A stretch of 55,413 nt of DNA from Burkholderiaceae bacterium. Its GTDB lineage: Bacteria > Pseudomonadota > Gammaproteobacteria > Burkholderiales > Burkholderiaceae_F. The notes under the pieces are model-generated. The model made no database searches, was not told the DNA's origin, and saw only the letters and a program-made list of their open reading frames with translations. The position numbers were made by a program, and so were the translations under genes. The stretch spans positions 1 through 55,413 of the forward strand of contig JAFAIM010000003.1 of assembly GCA_019236735.1 (NCBI GenBank), in the 5' to 3' direction. This document shows positions 25,230-33,073 of this stretch, one piece after another (the stretch's first letter is position 1; the number at the start of each line of letters is the position of its first letter).

Positions 25230-26516
25230 TCAGACAGTGGCCTTGCGGCTGAACAGCTCGCGGAACACCGGCCAGATGTCGCCGCGCCCGCGAACGCTGC
25301 GGCGCGCGAAGCCGGGGTCCTCGATCACGTCGTAGCTCTGCCACAGGTCCGATGGGCGATTGAACCAACCGCTGGAGCTCGGAATGTCGACGTAGGCGAA
25401 ATACCGAACCTTCGGCAACAGCACCTGTTGTACATAGGCCGTGCTCTGCCGCCCGTCCTCCGACGTGCAGTCGCCGTCCGAGGCCTGGGCGACGTAGACG
25501 TTCCAGTCGGGTCCGGCGAATCGCGTTTCGATCACGTGATCGGCCAGCTGCAGCGCCGGCAGCACCAGCGTGCCGCCGGTCTGCGGATCGTTGAAAAAGC
25601 GCTCCTCGTCCACCTCCTCGGCCTGTTCGGTGTGGCGGATGAATACGACGTCGACGCCGCCGTACTTGCGCTCCAGGAACAGGTACAGCAGCACGAAGAA
25701 GCGCTTGGCCAGGTCTTTTTTGCGCTCGTCCATCGAGCCGGACACATCCATCAGGCACAGCATCACGGCACGCGCAGCCGGCGCCGGGGTCGCGATCCGC
25801 GAGCGGAACCGGCGGTCCACGTCCTCCAGGAGCGGCAACGATTCGCGGCGCAGGCGCAGCCGCGCGATCTCCTCGTCGATCTGGGCGCGGCGATCTGCAC
25901 CGGCCTTTTCGCGCTCCTGTTCGAGCGCCTCGACATGTTCGTCGATCGAGCCGCGCAGCGCGATGCGGCGAGCGATCGACATGCGCATCGTCATCGCCGG
26001 CAACAGGCTGCCTGGAGGGCCGTCGCGCGTGTAGCCCGCGCGCCGGGTCCGTTCCATCGTCACCTCGCCGAAGCGGGTGCGCTCCAGGTTCGGCAGTTCC
26101 AGGTCGTCGAAGAACAGCGCCAGGAATTCCTCTCGCGACAGTACGAACGCAAATGTATCGCGGCCTTCGCCTTCGCCCGCCTCGTTGCCCTCGCCGTCGC
26201 CGTCGCCACCGCTTTCGGGGCGCGGCAGCTGGTCGCCCGGGAGAAACTCGCGGTTACCGGGAACGACGAAATCCCGGTTGCCGGTCTGGTTGTCGTGGGT
26301 CAGATGCGGTTCGGCGAGGCCGCGTCCGGGAATCGTGACGCGCCCGCCGCGCCCGACATCGGTGATCGACCGCTTCGAGAATTCTTCGTCGGCAGCGCGC
26401 TTGATCTCACCCTTGAAACGACGGATGAAACGCTCGCGGTTCACCGTACCGCGGCCCGGCGGGTCGACCCGCCGATCCACGATGCGCATGTGGAGTTTTC
26501 CGATCCGATCGCTCAT
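25230..26516 (-). CDS. yeaH: YeaH/DUF444 family protein with von Willebrand A domain
   Basis: A 428-residue cytoplasmic protein of the DUF444 (YeaH/YhbH) family. The N-terminal RRFKGEIKRAADEEFSKRSI and VTIPGRGLAEPHL are diagnostic. A Gly/Glu/Asp-rich linker spans about 100-120. The vWA-like domain has a MIDAS-type DVSGS at 257-261, suggesting metal-dependent binding to a partner. Located between prkA (46 bp upstream) and spoVR (8 bp downstream). In E. coli yeaG-yeaH is a stationary-phase/nitrogen-starvation operon; the same role is inferred here. Confidence 0.93.
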   Translation of the reverse strand: MSDRIGKLHMRIVDRRVDPPGRGTVNRERFIRRFKGEIKRAADEEFSKRSITDVGRGGRVTIPGRGLAEPHLTHDNQTGNRDFVVPGNREFLPGDQLPRPESGGDGDGEGNEAGEGEGRDTFAFVLSREEFLALFFDDLELPNLERTRFGEVTMERTRRAGYTRDGPPGSLLPAMTMRMSIARRIALRGSIDEHVEALEQEREKAGADRRAQIDEEIARLRLRRESLPLLEDVDRRFRSRIATPAPAARAVMLCLMDVSGSMDERKKDLAKRFFVLLYLFLERKYGGVDVVFIRHTEQAEEVDEERFFNDPQTGGTLVLPALQLADHVIETRFAGPDWNVYVAQASDGDCTSEDGRQSTAYVQQVLLPKVRYFAYVDIPSSSGWFNRPSDLWQSYDVIEDPGFARRSVRGRGDIWPVFRELFSRKATV

Positions 26517-26562
26517 CGCGGGCCTATGGATTGCTCGCGCCCCGCCGTCGCGCCCGGGCAGC

Positions 26563-28515
26563 TTACGCCTGCGCGCTCTTCTTGTAGTGCAGGTACCAGT
26601 CGACCAGGCGACGCACCTGCTTTTCGGTGTACCCGCGCGCGACCATTCGTTCGACGAACGAGTGGTGGCGTTGATCCAGCTCGTCCGAGCCCTTGGCCTC
26701 GAACGAGATCACCGGCAGGATGTCCTCGGTCTTGCTGAACATCCGCTTCTCGATCACCGTCCGCAGCTTCTCGTAGCTGGTCCATTGCGGGTTCTTGCCG
26801 TGCGCGCGCGCCCGCAACACGAAGTTCACGACTTCGTTGCGGAAGTCCTTGGGATTGGAGATTCCCGCCGGCTTCTCGATCTTCTCCAGCTCCATGTTCA
26901 GCGCGTCGCGCGAGTACTGCATGCCGGTCTCCGGATCGCGCCAGTCCTCGTCGAGCAGCCACTTGTCCGCATAGGCGACGTAGCGGTCGAACAGGTTCTG
27001 GCCGTACTCGGAGTACGCGTCCAGATAGCTCATCTGCAGTTCCTTCTCCAGGAACTCGGCAAAGCGCGGGATGATCCACTCCTTGACGTGCGAGCGCAGG
27101 CGCCGCTTGTATTCGTCCGGCAGATCCTCCCTGGAAAGTCGCTCCTCCAGCACCACCAGCAGGTTAACCGGGTCGGCGGCGATCTCGCTGGGATCGCGAT
27201 TGAACGCGGCTGAGATCGTCTTGAAGGCCCAGCGAGTCGACAGCCCCGAGAAACCCTCGGCGGGTCCGGCGTCGTCGCGGTACTCTTTGACGCTCTTGGA
27301 ACGCGGATCGACATCCTTCAAGTTCTCGCCGTTGTAGGCGCGCAGCTTGGAATAGACCGACGAATTCTCCGGCACGGTCAGGCGCGATAGCACGGTAAAC
27401 TCGGCGAGCGTGCGCAGCGTCTGGGGCGCGCATGGTGACTCAGCCAGCGTCGAGGCGCGCAGCATCTTGTCGTAGATGCGGATCTCCTCGTCCGTCCGCA
27501 GGCAGTACGGCACCTTGACCAGGTACACCCGGTCGATGAACGCTTCGTTGTCCTTGTTGTTGCGGAATTTCAGCCACTCGGCCTCGTTGCTATGCGCCAT
27601 GATGAAGCCGTTGAACGGCATCGCCGGCAGTGCCTCGGTTCCTTTGAAGTTCCCCTCCTGGGTGGCGGTCAGGATCGGGTTCAACACCTTCAGCGGCGCT
27701 TTGAACATCTCGACGAACTCGACGCAACGCGCCGAGCCCAGGCACAGCGCGCCCGAATAGGCGTAGGCATCCGGGTCGTCCTGCGCGTAGCGCTCGAGCA
27801 TCCGCAGGTCGATCTTGCCGACCAATGCCGAGACATCCTGTGTGTTCTCATCGCCCGGCTCGGTCTTCACGATTCCGACCTGGTTCAGCACCGACGGCAT
27901 CACTCGCACGACGCTGAACTTCGACAGGTCGCCGTTGTATTCGCGCAGACGCTTCAGCGCCCACGGGCTAGCGATCCCGGTCAGCGCGCGCCGCGGGATT
28001 CCGTAGCGGTCTTCCATGATCGGGCCGTACTTCTCGCGCTCGAACAGGCAAAGAGGGTTTTCGAGCAGCGGCGACGCGCGGCCCGTTTCCGGATCCTTCA
28101 GTGCGTATACGGGAAACTGCTCGCACAGCTTCTTGATCTTCTCTGCGAGCGACGACTTGCCGCCGCCTACGGGCCCGAGCAGGTAGAGCACTTGCTTGCG
28201 CTCCTCCAGCCCTTGCGCTGCATGCAGGAAATATGCATACAGCGACATCAGCGTCTCCTCCATTCCGTGGAACTCGGAGAACGTGTCCCAGATCTGGATG
28301 GCGCGGTTCTGGAAAATGCGCGACAGGCGCGGATCCTCGGCAGTGTTCACGAGGCGCGGCTTGCCGATCGCCTCCAGCACGCATTCGTGGGCAGATGCGT
28401 ACGCCATCCGATCGTTCTTGCAGAATCGGAGGAAGTCGTCCAACCCCATTTCCTCGTCCTGCGCGCTGACGAAGGATTCCCGGTAGTCGGAGAACAAGGT
28501 GGAGGGCGCACTCAT
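26563..28515 (-). CDS. prkA: PrkA/YeaG AAA-type serine protein kinase
   Basis: A 650-residue protein combining an AAA-type ATPase core (Walker A GPVGGGKSS at 114-122) with the C-terminal PrkA kinase-like region (QLQMSY-type helices, YSEYGQNLFDRYV, KDFRNEVVNFVLRARA). PrkA/YeaG acts in stress and starvation responses; whether it is mainly kinase or protease differs between reports. ATG 28515 has GGAGG-type purines close upstream (AGGTAGAG). First gene of the operon prkA-yeaH-spoVR, with the promoter presumably in 28516-28600. Length matches E. coli YeaG. Confidence 0.95.
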   Translation of the reverse strand: MSAPSTLFSDYRESFVSAQDEEMGLDDFLRFCKNDRMAYASAHECVLEAIGKPRLVNTAEDPRLSRIFQNRAIQIWDTFSEFHGMEETLMSLYAYFLHAAQGLEERKQVLYLLGPVGGGKSSLAEKIKKLCEQFPVYALKDPETGRASPLLENPLCLFEREKYGPIMEDRYGIPRRALTGIASPWALKRLREYNGDLSKFSVVRVMPSVLNQVGIVKTEPGDENTQDVSALVGKIDLRMLERYAQDDPDAYAYSGALCLGSARCVEFVEMFKAPLKVLNPILTATQEGNFKGTEALPAMPFNGFIMAHSNEAEWLKFRNNKDNEAFIDRVYLVKVPYCLRTDEEIRIYDKMLRASTLAESPCAPQTLRTLAEFTVLSRLTVPENSSVYSKLRAYNGENLKDVDPRSKSVKEYRDDAGPAEGFSGLSTRWAFKTISAAFNRDPSEIAADPVNLLVVLEERLSREDLPDEYKRRLRSHVKEWIIPRFAEFLEKELQMSYLDAYSEYGQNLFDRYVAYADKWLLDEDWRDPETGMQYSRDALNMELEKIEKPAGISNPKDFRNEVVNFVLRARAHGKNPQWTSYEKLRTVIEKRMFSKTEDILPVISFEAKGSDELDQRHHSFVERMVARGYTEKQVRRLVDWYLHYKKSAQA

Positions 28516-28856
28516 TCTCTACCTCCTGTGCGGCGTCATGAACTGCTCGCAACGCCTGACATTACACTGCTCACACCTGCGTCCGCGGATCGGAAACGAA
28601 AGTTCCGCGGCCCGTAGTCGGCCCGTAGTCGGCCCGTCGGTAGGCCCGTCGGGCCTTTGCTCAGCGCGCAACGGAATGCTTCCAGCTTATGCCGAACCTT
28701 TCAATAGCATCGCAGCAAAAGCGGGCGATTCACGTCCCAGAGCCCCTACCGGCTGCAGCCGCTGCGCCAGCCGGTTTCAACGGTTCGGCGCCGAGCGGGT
28801 TGACCACATCGAGCACGCTACGTGCCGATGATGCATCGCAATTGTCCAGACGCAAA
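28516..28856. other. Gene-free region upstream of prkA and sco, with tandem 11-12 base repeats
   Basis: 341 bases between two divergent genes. Four tandem units lie at 28609-28655: GGCCCGTAGTC twice exactly (28609-28630), then GGCCCGTCGGTA and GGCCCGTCGGGCC. The last unit forms a 6-bp hairpin AGGCCC-GTC-GGGCCT followed by TT. The rest shows no gene; a long open extension of the sco frame through 28689 encodes alanine-rich sequence without signal-peptide character and is not believed. Confidence 0.45.
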
Positions 28857-29468
28857 ATGTCGCACCCACCCGCACGCTTCGGCTCGGCCCGGCGCGTCGC
28901 CTGCGCTCTGCCGCTGCTGTTACTAGTATGCCTCTTCCTCGCACATTGCACGAAGCCCGCGTTCCATGCTAGCGACATCAGCGGCACCGATTACGCGCGC
29001 GATTTCGCGCTGAGCGACACGGACGGCGCGCGGCGCACGCTGGCCGACTACCGCGGCAAGGTCGTCGTGGTGTTCTTCGGCTACACGCACTGCCCGGACG
29101 TTTGTCCGACCACGATGGCCCGGCTGGCGCAGACCCGCAAGCTGCTCGGAACGGATGCGGACCGAGTGCAGGTGCTGTTTGTGACGCTCGATCCCGACCG
29201 TGACACGCCAGCATTGCTGTCTCGTTACGTTCCCGCATTCGACCCAAGCTTCGTCGGTCTTACCGGCAGCAAGCAGCAAATCGAGGCCACCGCGCACGAA
29301 TTCCGGGTTTTCTTCGCGAAAGTGGACGGCCCAACGCCCGATTCGTACACGTTGGACCACACCTCGGGGTGTTTCGTGTTCGATCCGCGCGGTCACGTGC
29401 GCTTATTCGTGCCGGATGCGACCGAGCCGGCCCAAATTGCGGCCGATTTGAAGCGCCTGATGGGCTGA
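28857..29468 (+). CDS. Sco1/SenC/PrrC family copper chaperone
   Basis: A 203-residue thioredoxin-fold protein anchored in the membrane and facing the periplasm; Sco proteins insert copper into cytochrome oxidase CuA sites. Copper ligands are Cys79 and Cys83 (CPDVC) and His168 (TLDHTSG). An N-terminal hydrophobic segment (about 16-31) ends LFLAHC; this resembles a lipobox except for His before the Cys, so lipidation is uncertain. Family stretches are GKVVVVFFGYTHCPDVCP and FVTLDPDRDTP. No oxidase genes are adjacent. ATG 28857 was chosen because the signal segment follows directly. Confidence 0.9.
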   Translation: MSHPPARFGSARRVACALPLLLLVCLFLAHCTKPAFHASDISGTDYARDFALSDTDGARRTLADYRGKVVVVFFGYTHCPDVCPTTMARLAQTRKLLGTDADRVQVLFVTLDPDRDTPALLSRYVPAFDPSFVGLTGSKQQIEATAHEFRVFFAKVDGPTPDSYTLDHTSGCFVFDPRGHVRLFVPDATEPAQIAADLKRLMG

Positions 29469-29499
29469 ATGCGGCGTAAATGGGCCAGTGCGTTTCGTT

Positions 29500-30090
29500 T
29501 CAGCGAACGATTTGCCCGGTTTCGGCGTTCACCGGAGTCGTGCTGCCGATCGAAAAAGCGCCCGGGATGGCGAGTCCGATGCCGAACTGCCGTCGCACGA
29601 CGTCGGACAGCGCGAGCTCGAAGCCAATGAACACGCTGGCGGCAGCATCCAAGTAACGGTCGCGCTGGTAGCTCGCCTGGCCTGGATCCAGCACCGCGTG
29701 CGGCTGGAATGGGTCGAAAATCACCGCGTCGCCTGGCGAGCACGACAGTTGCAGCGGCGGCTCGGCGAACGCGATGTCGCGGGGCGGACCGGCTAGCAAC
29801 CACGCTCCGAACAGGACGGCGTCGTAGTGCGCGTCGGTGTGGAAGCCTGCGCCCCGGCACCCGTACCACTCGAATTCGGGTCGGAGCGCAGACACGATTG
29901 CGGCCGGAAGTCGCGCCTGCAACGCCAGCAGCACGCCTTCGTCTTCGAAACGGCCCAAGGAGTGCACCCGTCCCGGGGTTGGCGGGGTCTGAAACCCCAG
30001 TTGCGCGGCGCGCTCGCCTAGTTTGGAAGGGATTTTTACGCGCCCGCGCCAGATGCGGCGCGCCACAGAACGGCTGGCGCTCGCCGCCAT
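29500..30090 (-). CDS. Putative 2OG-Fe(II)-oxygenase-like protein
   Basis: A 196-residue protein. FHTDAHYDAVLFGAWLL supplies an HxD pair and DAVIFDPFQPHAVLDPG a downstream His about 50 residues later, the spacing of the iron triad in double-stranded beta-helix oxygenases. PLQLSCSPGDAVIFDP is the typical strand-turn before the distal His. The 2-oxoglutarate-binding Arg is not certain. The substrate is unknown. The start is doubtful: ATG 30090 has no strong ribosome site, and longer in-frame starts run through the rpoH terminator. It is convergent with sco and downstream of rpoH on the same strand. Confidence 0.55.
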   Translation of the reverse strand: MAASASRSVARRIWRGRVKIPSKLGERAAQLGFQTPPTPGRVHSLGRFEDEGVLLALQARLPAAIVSALRPEFEWYGCRGAGFHTDAHYDAVLFGAWLLAGPPRDIAFAEPPLQLSCSPGDAVIFDPFQPHAVLDPGQASYQRDRYLDAAASVFIGFELALSDVVRRQFGIGLAIPGAFSIGSTTPVNAETGQIVR

Positions 30091-30114
30091 CGGCACTGCG
30101 TCGGGGAGCTCAAT

Positions 30115-30141
30115 CAAAAAAATGCCCCGCACAAGCGGGGC
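30115..30141 (-). terminator. Rho-independent terminator downstream of rpoH
   Basis: On the leftward strand GCCCCGC-TTGT-GCGGGGC is followed at once by ATTTTTTTG: a 7-bp GC stem, a 4-base loop and seven Ts. It lies about 80 bases after the rpoH stop and 25 bases before the next gene on that strand, separating the two transcripts. Confidence 0.9.
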
Positions 30142-30147
30142 AAACAA

Positions 30148-30186
30148 TCCGCCTCTTCGGAGGAGAGGGGGAGGAGGAGAGGCGGA
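30148..30186. repeat. Inverted repeat in the rpoH 3' region
   Basis: TCCGCCTCT (30148-30156) and AGAGGCGGA (30178-30186) are perfect 9-base inverted arms around a purine-rich 21-base loop. The structure sits between the rpoH stop and its terminator and could stabilise the mRNA 3' end or be part of a 3'-UTR RNA. Confidence 0.4.
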
Positions 30187-30221
30187 CGATTCGAAAGCCA
30201 TGCGCCCGATGCCGCGCAGCC

Positions 30222-31124
30222 CTACGCATATGCAGCTAGTGCCCCGCGCATCGTTCGCAATGCTTTGGCCTCGATCTGTCGGATTCGTTCCGCCGACACT
30301 CCATATTCCTTAGCCAATTCGTGTAGCGTCGCAGTGCCCACACTGCCGTCCGAGTTTTCGTCCAACCAGCGCGCTTCGATCACTCTGCGGCTGCGCGAAT
30401 CCAGGCTCGCCAGCGCCTCCGCGATGCCTTCGCTCTGCATCCAGTCCTGACGTTGACGCTCGATCACGGCGCCCGGTTCGTTGCTGCTGTCGGTCAGGTA
30501 GTGGATCGGCGCGAACTCCTCGGCGGAGGTCTCGTCCGGCCGCGCCTCCAATGCCACCTCGCCGCCGCTCATCCGCGTTTCCATCTCGGCGACTTCTTCC
30601 GGCTTCACGTTCAGTTCCCGCGCTACCCCTTCGATCTCCTCACGTGACATGGCGCCGGCGCGCTGCTTGAGGCTGCGCAGGTTAAAAAACAGCTTGCGCT
30701 GTGCCTTCGTCGTCGCCACTTTGACCAGCCGCCAGTTGCGAAGGATGAACTCGTGGATCTCGGCCTTGATCCAATGCAGTGCGAAAGACACCAGCCGTAC
30801 GCCGCGATCCGGATCGAAGCGCTTCACGGCCTTCATCAGGCCGATGTTGCCCTCTTGGATCAGGTCCGCGTGCGGCAGGCCGTAGCCTAGGTAGTTGCGG
30901 GCGACCGCGACCACCAGCCGCAGGTGCGACAGCACGAGTTTTCCCGCACAGCCGAGGTCACCTTGCTCGCGGTAGCCGCGCGCCAGGGAAATTTCCTCCT
31001 CGGCCGACAACATCGGGATCCGGTTGACCGCCGTAATGTATGCATCCAGGTTTCCCAGTCCCGCTGGCAGGACGAGGGCGCCGCCTTGAACTTGTACCGA
31101 TGGAAGCAAGGTGCGTTCTGTCAT
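30222..31124 (-). CDS. rpoH: Heat-shock sigma factor RpoH (sigma-32)
   Basis: A 300-residue sigma factor that directs RNA polymerase to heat-shock promoters. Region 2 carries [19 protein letters not shown] and [12 protein letters not shown]; the RpoH box QRKLFFNLR is at 142-150; region 4 ends with [20 protein letters not shown]. Length is slightly above E. coli (284). It lies downstream of ftsE-ftsX on the same strand, the usual proteobacterial order, but with about 170 bp of leader containing a CIRCE-like HrcA site (31158-31184). Translation starts at ATG 31124 with a weak ribosome site, so control at the mRNA level is also possible. Confidence 0.96.
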   Translation of the reverse strand: MTERTLLPSVQVQGGALVLPAGLGNLDAYITAVNRIPMLSAEEEISLARGYREQGDLGCAGKLVLSHLRLVVAVARNYLGYGLPHADLIQEGNIGLMKAVKRFDPDRGVRLVSFALHWIKAEIHEFILRNWRLVKVATTKAQRKLFFNLRSLKQRAGAMSREEIEGVARELNVKPEEVAEMETRMSGGEVALEARPDETSAEEFAPIHYLTDSSNEPGAVIERQRQDWMQSEGIAEALASLDSRSRRVIEARWLDENSDGSVGTATLHELAKEYGVSAERIRQIEAKALRTMRGALAAYA

Positions 31125-31157
31125 GGCTCGGTTTTAAATTCCCCTTTCGATTCGACT

Positions 31158-31184
31158 TTAGCACTCGACAACTGAGAGTGCTAC
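31158..31184. promoter_or_regulatory. CIRCE-like HrcA operator upstream of rpoH
   Basis: TTAGCACTC-N9-GAGTGCTAC matches the CIRCE consensus TTAGCACTC-N9-GAGTGCTAA at 17 of 18 positions, with the exact 9-base spacer. It lies 34 to 60 bases upstream of the rpoH ATG, the usual place for CIRCE in a leader. CIRCE is bound by the repressor HrcA, which is not encoded in this window. A TAGAGCTCTA palindrome follows directly at 31186-31195. Confidence 0.85.
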
Positions 31185-31257
31185 TTAGAGCTCTAGCCAC
31201 CGTTTCGGTTCAAATTCACTCGCCCAGCGGAATATGAGGATTCTAAGGCAAATTTGC

Positions 31258-31277
31258 GATAGTGTTCACACACTATC
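31258..31277. repeat. Inverted repeat just after ftsX
   Basis: GATAGTG-TTCACA-CACTATC, a perfect 7+7 inverted repeat beginning 16 bases after the ftsX stop. No T-run follows on the ftsX strand, so it is either a weak transcript end or an operator in the rpoH upstream region. Confidence 0.35.
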
Positions 31278-31293
31278 ACCATTACGCCCAACC

Positions 31294-32190
31294 TCACTTG
31301 AATCCAGCGACCCTGCCGATCAAGAGCCGCGCGCGGAAAGATCCGAGCAGGAGCGCCGCCAGTAGCAGTGCCACGGCGAAGCCAGTCAGCCAAATTGGGT
31401 CCGGCCACTGGAGTTCGGCAGTAGCGCCATAGAGCCGGCCGGCCGAAACGATCCGCCCCTGCAACCACTGCCAGCCGACGCGAGCGCAAACCAACGCGAG
31501 TGCCGCAACGATCAGCGCCGTGATCGCTGCAGCGGCCACCGGAGCCCGCCGTATGGCACGCTCGTCGGCGCCCAGCAGTCGCATCAGCTGGACACCGTGC
31601 GGGTCGACCGGACCGCTGACCACGACGGCAACTGCGAGCCACGCGGCACCCTGGGCCAGCAGCGCTGCGCCGAGCGCCAGAAGCGCAGTCGAGCCAATTG
31701 TGGCGAGCGCCCAGAGCTTGCGATACCAGCTCGAGTCGAGTTCGACGCTTTCTACACGCGGCATTTTCCGGATTGCCGCGGCCGCAGAATCGACCGCCTC
31801 CGGCGAGGCGCCGGTCCGGAACGAAAGCACCACGCTGTCCGGCAGCGGATTGGCAGCCAGCTGCCCGATCGCATCGCGGTTTGCCGCGCTGCGGGCAGCG
31901 ATCTGACCCAGGGCCTCCTCGCTCGAGACAAAGCGGGTGGCTGCAATCGGCGGCAAAGCGGACAGCGCGCTTCGAAGCGAATCGATCTGCGCCGCCGTCG
32001 TACCCGAGGACAGCACGACGGTTGCTTCCGGAGCAATCGAACTGCGTTCGGCCAGTGGCCGCAGGCTCCAGACCGTCACCGCCGTCAGTATCAGCACCGC
32101 CCAGCAAAAGCTGGCGAGCAGAACCGCGACCATCCATGACAGCGGACGCCGGCCGATTGCGCTGAAAACGTCGCCCCAGCTACCGGTCAC
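31294..32190 (-). CDS. ftsX: Cell division protein FtsX
   Basis: A 298-residue inner-membrane partner of FtsE. It has a short cytoplasmic N-terminus, TM1 (about 19-42, WMVAVLLASFCWAVLILTAV), a periplasmic domain (about 45-165) that in other bacteria contacts EnvC-type activators, and three C-terminal TMs. The start is GTG 32190, overlapping the ftsE TGA by three bases (GTGA), so translation is coupled. Sequence similarity to well-known FtsX proteins is modest but topology and location are diagnostic. An EnvC-type activator is encoded at 13499-14767. Confidence 0.88.
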   Translation of the reverse strand: MTGSWGDVFSAIGRRPLSWMVAVLLASFCWAVLILTAVTVWSLRPLAERSSIAPEATVVLSSGTTAAQIDSLRSALSALPPIAATRFVSSEEALGQIAARSAANRDAIGQLAANPLPDSVVLSFRTGASPEAVDSAAAAIRKMPRVESVELDSSWYRKLWALATIGSTALLALGAALLAQGAAWLAVAVVVSGPVDPHGVQLMRLLGADERAIRRAPVAAAAITALIVAALALVCARVGWQWLQGRIVSAGRLYGATAELQWPDPIWLTGFAVALLLAALLLGSFRARLLIGRVAGFK

Positions 32191-32876
32191 TGCAACCGCC
32201 CTTGCGCCAACCGCACTTGCCGCGCAGGCAGCTCGGCCGGAGGCTGCGCGCGCGTGGCAATTACGACCGCGACGTTCGCGCTGCAAAACGGCGCGAGGAT
32301 CTGAAACAACTCGGCGAGTTCCCTGTTCGGCTCCAGGCCGCGGCCCCCGGCGGGCTCGTCGATCAGCACGAGCGCGGGGCGGTTGGCAAGCGCCCTTGCG
32401 AGCATTACGCGCCAGCGTTCGCCAGCGGCGAGCCGATCGCAGCGCAAGCCGCCGCAATGCGATGCGTCCAGCCCTACGCGCTGCAGCGCAGCGCGCGCCC
32501 TCTCGACAGCTTCCAAGCGCGGCTCACCCGCGATCAGCGCCGGCGCGGTCACGTTGTCGATCACGGTTCGATCCTCGAACAACATCGGCTCCTGCGGAAC
32601 GATCCCCATCTGGCGGCGCAAGTGCGCCCGAGCTCGCGGGCTCAAGCGGGCAACCTGGGTGCCGGCAATCGTGATCAGACCCGAGGTCGGCAACTCCAGC
32701 CCGGCAATCAGCCGCAGCAACGTGCTCTTGCCGGCGCCGGAATGACCCGTTACGAGCACCATCTCACCGCGGGCGACGTTCAGGCTCAGATCCGAAAGCA
32801 CGAGGCGGAGCGTTCCCCGCCGCACCTCGACGTGATCCAGACTTAGCAAAATTTGCGGTTCGACCGACTCTGACAC
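32187..32876 (-). CDS. ftsE: FtsE ATP-binding protein with degenerate ABC motifs
   Basis: A 229-residue ABC ATPase in the FtsE position before ftsX and rpoH. Walker A GHSGAGKST (44-52), Q-loop Gln95 in VPQEPM and Walker B ALVLIDE (168-174) are intact. The ABC signature, LSGGE in normal FtsE, reads LAAGE (149-153); the usual QQR after it reads RWR; the D-loop after Walker B reads PAGGRGLEP; and the switch histidine is replaced (VVIATRA, Arg209). In known ABC proteins the signature and switch His are needed for hydrolysis, so this FtsE may bind ATP but cycle poorly. Confidence 0.88.
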   Translation of the reverse strand: MSESVEPQILLSLDHVEVRRGTLRLVLSDLSLNVARGEMVLVTGHSGAGKSTLLRLIAGLELPTSGLITIAGTQVARLSPRARAHLRRQMGIVPQEPMLFEDRTVIDNVTAPALIAGEPRLEAVERARAALQRVGLDASHCGGLRCDRLAAGERWRVMLARALANRPALVLIDEPAGGRGLEPNRELAELFQILAPFCSANVAVVIATRAQPPAELPARQVRLAQGRLQ

Positions 32877-32898
32877 GTCGTTTGCGCCCCCCGGCGGC

Positions 32899-32922
32899 AG
32901 GGATTGAGGGATTCAGGGATTT
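32899..32922. repeat. Three tandem 8-base repeats upstream of ftsE
   Basis: AGGGATTG, AGGGATTC and AGGGATTT follow each other without gaps between the divergent ftsE and ppk genes. This is short and possibly polymorphic; no function can be assigned. Confidence 0.4.
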
Positions 32923-33073
32923 CAGGAATTGGCAGAAGGGATTTTCGCAGGCGGCGCTGAGGCCGTTCCGACGGTTCCGGACACGTCGTTGTGATCCGCT
33001 CCGCCTACAATGGGTACTTCAGCCTGTGCGGCCGGCCCCAACCAAGGCCGCGCGGATTGTACGTTGCCGCGTG

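Noticed and set aside
28689-28856. Upstream extension of the sco gene by 56 codons
   Set aside because: The added sequence is Ala/Pro-rich and would bury the signal segment that starts at 28857.
31258-31277. Inverted repeat after ftsX as a Rho-independent terminator
   Set aside because: No T-tract on the ftsX strand and an AT-containing stem; kept only as a repeat.
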